From assembly GCA_024663395.1 (NCBI GenBank), contig JANFAH010000068.1, forward strand, positions 186,001 through 250,000: a DNA stretch of 64,000 bases, written 5' to 3'. The notes beneath the pieces were generated by a model that searched no databases, was not told where the DNA came from, and saw only the letters and a program-made list of their open reading frames with translations. The DNA is from Pisolithus tinctorius (lineage: Eukaryota; Basidiomycota; Agaricomycetes; Boletales; Pisolithaceae). Positions 57,928-64,000 of the stretch are shown here, piece after piece. Made by a program: the position numbers and the translations under genes. Every line of letters begins with the position of its first letter. The first letter of the stretch is position 1.

Positions 57928-60900
57928 TCAGTACTGAAATGTACCGTCTTTCAGTTGCCGGAGTAAACTCTGCATCTCCTCTACGTCCTTCTTAAATCCA
58001 TTGGAACTCGAGGTAGCATCACATCTTCCCGAGGTCTGTGCACTGTCACCAGTGGTTTGTCGTCCGTCGTCTAGGGCAAGCCATCTATCTAACTGGGTGA
58101 TGATAACATCCGCCTTCAGTCGGTAATGTGTGCGAATCACATCGCTAAACGGTTCCGGAGGGGTCTTCAAATTCCCAAGCATCTACTTTGGGGTTTAGCT
58201 AGGCTCGGGGGGACTCGGAGGGATCTTACTGCAGTCTTAACGACCATGCGCCGGACATTCGCTGAATCTGCCCAAGTTAGTAGAGGAAGCGAAAGACAGC
58301 AATCCGATTAGCTTACAGGCTTTGGATTGTGGCGTCCCGCCTGCGTTTGCCCATCCTGGTTCGTTGAGGTACGGCTCATCGCACAAGATCATAGATTGAA
58401 TGGAAACGAGGACCTGCGTACGGACATCGTGAGATGACTGATTTACTTCGCTCGTTGTCGTCCGACCTGTAACAATGTAGATCGACCAGAGATCCAACCT
58501 GGACCAGACCACGTTCCTAGGAGAGACAGACAAACTTTGCCATCCTGCGAGGACTACAGGTGACTGCCAACAGACAGAGCCTTACGCTACTTACAGCATA
58601 CAGATTGGGATTGAAACGATATCTCCCGCCATTGGTCTTCTCACAAAGGTCAGCTCAGTATGCAATGCAAAATGGATCATGTTACCGTCATGTATTTCAC
58701 GCTCGGAGGAGTGTGGTTGTAGGTTGGCCCGAGGAATATGTCAAACAAGAAACTGCGGTAGCTCAGTCAAGCCTCCATAACATTACCGAGCACACGTACC
58801 ATCCGTCCTGATACCTGATCAAGAGCGTCAGTAGCGAGGTCAGGATGCCGAACCAAACTTACGGTGTTCCTTCTGGGCCGATGATCAACGCTTTTATGAT
58901 ATCCACTCGGTTCTCGTCCACTTTCAGAAATACCGAAGAATCCCATGACACAGGAAGGTTTGTAGTGAGGACGGCCAACTGTGGAACATCACAGCTGTGG
59001 CTCGCGATAGAGCAGCGGAGTACACGTACCTCCTTCGCGATGGCCAGAGACCGCTTCGGGAAGTCCGAATTCGCTATCATCCGAGCTTCGTTGTTGAAAT
59101 AAAATTTATAATGAGGAACGGACGGGTTGGGATCGGTGGCTGGAGAGGCAACGGTAAGATCACAGTACTCGAAGCGCACTTGCATTGCCCAATCGAGATA
59201 TCCTTTCTTCCTTTCTTCCTCCGTCTCCCCGGTTCTCACAGAAATATGGTCAAATGTCGACGACGTCAAGATTTTAGGGAGGGATGCGTGTAAACGGTCG
59301 ACAAAAGCGTCACCCTTGGTTTCCCTGAGGGAGCGGTCAATGGCGCTCGCAGTAGCAAGGATCCGATTACAGAAGGCCAGTAACTTTTCGTTTTCGTCGT
59401 TCGGTGGTGGTGAGGATTCTTTTGCCTTACCCTTGCCTTTCGCCGTCATCCGCTTCTGTTCTTCGGTCATCTCCTCTTCAGGATCAGAAGACTTCATTCC
59501 TTCCAAGCCCTTGATAGCAGCTCGCGCTTGAATGACGATGGCTTCGAGTAGCTCGCGAGGACCAGCACTACCTTCATAGATAATTGCGCGTTCACGGATG
59601 ATCGCCTTGCTATGAACAGCCTTCTTCGGCGCTACAGACTTGACAGATGAAACAACCATAATGGGCATTGCCATCATACTGGCCAGTGCTTCGTGATTTG
59701 AGATAGTCTGGAATATGGGAAACAATAGTGAGATGGACATTTCTAGCAAACCTGCGGGTTACCTCCAGCCACTCGAATAATTTGAAGTAGAGAACTGAGC
59801 GCTCAGACATGTCCGTCAAAGAATCATTTCGTAGGAGAGTTGAGCACAAGTAGTTGAAGCGTCTTCGAAGGTGAGCCAGGGCTGTAGGATGGACCATATA
59901 GTCGCTGGTAAGAGCACCTCCATGTCTGCGAAGGGATGGGAGGTAGACACGTATTTGAGATAGCATAAAGCCAATTTTCTCGTCTTTTACACGCTGCTGA
60001 GCCTGAGCCTCGAGTTGACCCGAGGTCTGCTTATCGTCAGAGCTACGGGAGGGGGCGAGGTCGTCATACTCACGTCCTCGCGCTGATCTCCGGCATAACC
60101 AGTCCCTCCTTTCGCCTTCCGTCCCATGGGGAATGGGGTGTAGTAACTGTCGCTCTCTTCGTCATCACCAGTTGGGGTAGAGTGTGCATGGAGCTTCCGT
60201 TTCTTGTTAGATTTCGATCTTTGAGGTCCCTGGTTACCATTACCAATGGGCTGCTGCCTTTGTTCGGCGAAAGTGGCTTCAAGCATTGCAAGTCCAACGC
60301 CAAGTATAACCCCTTGCATGTTCGAACAATGAAATAGGCTGGCATTACCGCTGGATGCGGATGGATGATTGTTGGCAGAGTTCACCATTTCGCCACATGC
60401 AAAACAGAATTCGATTTTACAGGTTGGACACGACTGCTTGATAATTGCCTGTAGATGTTCGATATATGACGGAAACTCGGGCTGAGCGCTGTATCAGAGG
60501 GGGAAATCAATTACGATGGCCATGTAAGACTCACAAATAGTGAGAAAAAGTCGTATTTCTTCCTGGGAACCTTGAACCCGCAACGTTGCGGACAGGGGCA
60601 GCTACCACTGCACAGATAGTCATACAGAGCGAAAAGGAAGGATTGCTCATTGCCCTCGGGACAACCTTTCATCCATTCGCCTTGCGTCATGAGTTTGATG
60701 GGTTCTTTGGATTCTGGTAAGCTGACGAATTCCGCTTCCTCCTCGACTTCGATGACTTCTTCGCGACGATCCTTTGAAAAGAATATTCCTACTGGACGAT
60801 GAAGAAAATAGGAGGCGGGTTTAACACACACACTTGCCTGCATACGGGTCCACTTCTCTTGCCGTTGGCTGGATTTCAAAGTCTGACTCGTAGTCCACAT

Positions 60901-61340
60901 AATCCTCGACTAAACGAACGAACGTCAGCCAACGTCGGACACGCCCACATGTCGGAGTATCTACCGTCATCTTCGATATCGTCATCCATCATGTCATGGT
61001 CTTGCACCACGTCCTCCGGAGTCTAACGAAAACTAAATTAAACATGATGAGGGAACAGGTATATGCATGGCCCCTTACGGATGCGTGAGGGGTGCGCGAT
61101 GGGGTAAGGATGGAGGACGTGTCGGGCTGCATACGCACGCCCTCGCCCTCATCGTGCACGTGAGCGAACTCTCCATCGAAGATACGCTCAGCGGCCTGCA
61201 TGACATCCTTGTACTTGTGCAGTGCTGCACAGGCCTGGGGCACGGTTGCACCCTAACAGGACTTGGGGTGAGTGGCGCTGTTATCAGGTGGACGGAGTTG
61301 GAGTTACCATCTCCACAAGCTGCTGAATCTGCTTGTCCAT
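57928..61340 (-). CDS. UBA-IBR-UBC hybrid ubiquitin-conjugating protein (BIRC6/UBE2O-like E2 domain)
   Basis: A large protein of about 950-1000 residues. The N-terminus (ATG 61338-61340) is a UBA domain: MDKQIQQLVEMGATVPQACA, then ALHKYKDVMQAAERIFDGEF. Acidic linkers follow. A cysteine-rich part (60360-60640) has CSGSCPCPQRCGF, then QAIIKQSCPTCKIEFCFACG with later His and Cys, resembling an IBR/RING-between-RING zinc fold. A disordered basic stretch, a helical region, and a C-terminal E2 fold complete it: VFLKVDENRVDIIKALIIGP, FDIFLGPTYNHTPPSVKYMT, the active-site KVCLSLLGTW, and LQVLVSIQSMILCDEPYLNE. The LLGTW and LNEPG marks fit the large E2s BIRC6 and UBE2O. It may act as E2 and E3 in one chain. 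Domain calls are by motif; the order of small exons around 58.5-58.8 kb is inferred. Confidence 0.82.
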
Positions 61341-61700
61341 TGTAAAGTGGAGGTTAGAAGTGTGCGGCAATGAAATCTGTCCGACCAGACTGAGCTGATA
61401 ATTGGCAGCTTGAATGCTAGTTCTTGTCACGTGTCACGGAGGGTGACTGTGTACCAGGTTGGCATCATATGTATACAGCGACACGGCGATATTTCACTGG
61501 CCACCAATACATATAATATTTATACTACATGACAGGCAACATGTGTATGAATGGCGTCCGATATGACAGGATGAATTATGAGATGTATATGGGGCCGATA
61601 TAAAGACACGTGTTGTGTGTTGGAAGAGTGCAGCTATTAGTGACGACGAGCAAGCAGTCGCAGTGACGGGTTCGCTGTCGTCCACCAACTGTCCTGTCCG
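61341..61700. promoter_or_regulatory. Divergent intergenic region, UBA-IBR-UBC gene and Nem1
   Basis: 360 bp between opposed start codons. It contains AT-rich patches near 61500-61590 (ATATAATATTTATA) that could serve as TATA elements. No other features recognised. Confidence 0.5.
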
Positions 61701-63168
61701 ATGAACTCGCTCGCGTACGTCTCCCGCAAGTTCGATGTCCTGCTTTCGAGCTCGCCCCGCACTCCCCCGTCCACCCCAGCCAGCGAGTGTCCGCCATTCC
61801 ACTGGCACAGACGACGCAGCTCTGATTCCAGCTCGCTCAAGCGTACAAAGACGTGGTCAGACAAGTCCCTCTCTCCATCCCCATCCCCGCCAGAAGGCCC
61901 TTCGCTCCCTCGTCCTAAACGCTCATATTCCATTCCCTCTGCCTTCTTTCCTCCTTCGCCCCAATCACCGTCACAGCCCTCATCTCCGTCAGGCGCCCCG
62001 GCCGATCGCATCATTCCACCAAAGCCAAAGTTAAGGCTCAGATTTAGAAGCGCATGGAGGCGTGTCTCCCTCCTTCGCGTCTTCGTGTTCGTATGGAACA
62101 CCCTCTGTGCCACCTGGATCTCCTGGTTTCCCGCAGAAATCGAGTCCAAGGCCGGAAATGTCCCCAACGTCTCCATGCGAGAAAACGCTCTCCATCCAGA
62201 CTACGAATCCCACTTCGATGCCACTCCTTCTGCATTGCCATCCATTCCCCGCCCTCCCGCTCCAGATACCCCCAGCGACCCACTTCATAGACTTGCAAGA
62301 TCAGCTGTACAACCACTCCCTACCCCTCCTCCTACCCCCGAATGTCTTGCCCAGCAACCGTCCCTCCCTTCTCCCCCTGCAGACACAACTTCTCGTGTTC
62401 CTACCCCCACAAATGCACACAAAACCCCCTTTCATTTCCCGAAGACGCTGGTCCTTGACCTCGACGAAACCCTCATTCACTCCACCTCAAAGCCTCTGTC
62501 CCATTCATCCGGACCTCTCGGTCTTCTCGCTCTCGGAAGACGTAATAAAGGTCATACAGTCGAAGTTATCCTGGGCGGTCGTCACACTTTGTATCATGTC
62601 TATAAGAGACCTTTTGTAGATTATTTCCTACGCAAGGTAATCATTATCGCGAACCTCTCTGGACAGTCCTTGACAGCCACGTCTCCTTAGGTGTCCGGAT
62701 GGTATACGTTGGTCGTCTTCACAGCTTCCATGGAAGAATATGCCGATCCCGTCATTGACTGGTTAGACGCTGGGCGCGGCATTCTTACCCGTAGATTCTT
62801 TCGTGAGGTACGTCTTTCCTTCTTTTCCTCTCTATTCTTTCCTAAGCGTTCGTCCACAGTCTTGCACCCTCCTCCCAAACGGATCCTACACCAAGGATCT
62901 ATCAATTGTAGAGCAAGACCTTGCCCGCATTTGCCTCATCGATAACTCGCCCATAAGCTATCGTGTGAATGAGGGTACTGTTTTCCTCGTTTGGTCCCTT
63001 TTTATCTTCGTCGTTGACATCTTTTCCACAGCAAACGGCATACCCATAGAAGGCTGGACCCATGATCCATCCGACGAAGCCTTGCTTGACCTGTTACCGA
63101 TCCTCGACTCCCTGCGCTTCACTTCTGACGTTCGCAGCGTGTTGGGCCTTCGAGGATTCTCTTCATAG
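61701..63168 (+). CDS. NEM1: Nem1-like phosphatase (CTDNEP1/Dullard, HAD family)
   Basis: The catalytic subunit of the Nem1-Spo7 phosphatase of the nuclear envelope/ER, which activates lipin (Pah1) and so steers lipid synthesis. The start is [21 protein letters not shown] Ser/Pro-rich N-terminus leads to a membrane segment ([18 protein letters not shown]). After a disordered linker comes the FCP-like domain: [20 protein letters not shown] with the DLDET catalytic motif, [31 protein letters not shown], then [29 protein letters not shown] and [20 protein letters not shown]. Introns are short; about four. It ends [10 protein letters not shown]. The CDS matches the usual Nem1 plan. Confidence 0.93.
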
Positions 63169-63524
63169 TCCATTCACTTCGGAACTCTGGTAATTCACAA
63201 CCGCCATTGATACTGTTAGAACGTTGTCTCCATCATTCATTACGAAGCTTTGCGCCGTTCTCAAACTTGCATTCACGTCCCGCTCCCGCCCAAGTTCACC
63301 GGCACCACCACAGTACAGTACTGAACATCATCGTTGCATAATTTAATACTGCTTATCCTGTACATTATCGATTTCACAACATCCCTACAAGTCAGCAAAT
63401 GGCACAAAGTGTGCAGTGCAATTAAGATGGAGGAAGCAGGATATACACGTAAATTGATTGGGATGTGAACAATGAGTCGTAACAGAAAGCCATACATCAA
63501 TAACGGCCAAGCATTGTCCCGGTA
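63169..63524. other. Convergent intergenic region, Nem1 and Snf7
   Basis: 356 bp between two convergent stop codons; only untranslated regions and terminators are expected. No gene, repeat or RNA recognised. Confidence 0.5.
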
Positions 63525-64000
63525 TTACATGGCAAGTGCAGCCTGCAACTCCTTGAGCTGCGCATCCTCGTCATCTTCTATTGCAGGGCGAGGACCTACG
63601 ATTGTATGAATACACCACACAAGAAAACAGCATGAACTGAGCTTACGTTCTTCCACTCTCCGTGCGCCGGCTGGGACATGCGCCGGGACATGTTCTGCGC
63701 CAGCTAGACGTTCGTCCAAGTGCTCCTGCTCGAGTTGCTCGAGTTCCGTCTTGAGGTCCTCCTACAATAGATACTGAGTGCCAGATAACTTTGGCGAATG
63801 GGTGCTATAGTTACCTCGTCCACAGCTTCCGTTCCGTTTGGAGCTGAAATTGCTTCTGCAATCTCGTTTGCAATCTCCCTCTGTTCCGTAATCTTTGATA
63901 GGGTGGAATCAACCTTGTCCATGGTCCTGGATAGATCGTTAGATGTACTGCCATGTCGACACAGGACTCAAAAACAAACATATAGCCGTGGATAGAGGAG
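63525..64000 (-). CDS. SNF7: ESCRT-III subunit Snf7/Vps32, partial (N-terminus outside window)
   Basis: Snf7 polymerises into the membrane-remodelling filament of ESCRT-III on endosomes. Seen here is the C-terminal half: TMDKVDSTLSKITEQREIAN, EIAEAISAPNGTEAVDE, then after an intron DLKTELEQLEQEHLDERLAG, AEHVPAHVPAGARRVEE, and a last exon PRPAIEDDEDAQLKELQAAL ending AM. The acidic C-terminal MIM-like helix for Vps4/Bro1 binding is present. The first half lies beyond base 64000, so the end coordinate is the window edge. Confidence 0.88.

Noticed and set aside
1..64000. A biosynthetic or trafficking gene cluster
   Set aside because: Several genes concern membrane traffic, but they are unrelated conserved single-copy types mixed with repair, translation and metabolism genes, with no shared pathway.

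Overview
The window reads as nuclear DNA of a filamentous basidiomycete, most likely an Agaricomycete. Genes lie on both strands about every 2.3 kb. Nearly all are broken by many short introns of about 45-65 nt, usually GT-AG with a branch-like CTRAY shortly before the acceptor. The protein set (chitin synthase, Opy2, Spo12, Air1/2, Sla1, Caf16, Sgf73) is fungal. Coding spans below run from start to stop codon; exons were joined by hand using reading frame and family conservation. I saw no tRNA, rRNA, transposon, virus or CRISPR.

Layout. 1-8.4 kb: a 5'-truncated Asp1/Vip1 inositol pyrophosphate kinase (+), then an AKTIP-like E2 variant, an Air1/2 zinc-knuckle protein and a Caf16 ABC ATPase (all -). 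8.8-17.4 kb (+): Opy2 membrane anchor, an anion:cation symporter of the major facilitator superfamily, and a GH2 beta-mannosidase. 18-29 kb: Rheb GTPase (-), Spo12-like protein (+), RING finger protein (+), chitin synthase (-), Coq10 (-) and a Gis2/Byr3-type zinc-knuckle protein (-). 28.6-32.5 kb is a gene-poor island with one probable gene remnant. 32.5-46 kb: a divergent 14-3-3 (+), deoxyhypusine synthase (-), Sec7 ARF-GEF (+) and Sla1 (-). 46-58 kb: Wss1 protease, Sgf73 and Sup35/eRF3 (all -), Rtp1/TANGO6 (+), Tca17/TRAPPC2L (-) and a Pmp47-like carrier (-). 57.9-64 kb: a UBA-IBR-UBC hybrid ubiquitin protein (-), the Nem1 phosphatase (+) and a truncated Snf7 (-).

These are mostly conserved housekeeping genes: membrane traffic and endocytosis (Sec7, Sla1, Tca17, AKTIP-like, Snf7), signalling (Asp1, Rheb, Opy2, 14-3-3), RNA and translation (Air1/2, Sup35, deoxyhypusine synthase, Gis2, Caf16), and ubiquitin or protein-DNA repair (RING, UBA-IBR-UBC, Wss1). 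They do not form a pathway cluster.

The most distinctive signals are in gene structure: microexons of 9, 15 and 20 nt, one of them inside a metalloprotease active site; three well supported GC-AG introns and one weaker one; and a bidirectional promoter with only 30 bp between the Sup35 and Rtp1 start codons. I found no convincing undescribed multi-gene system.
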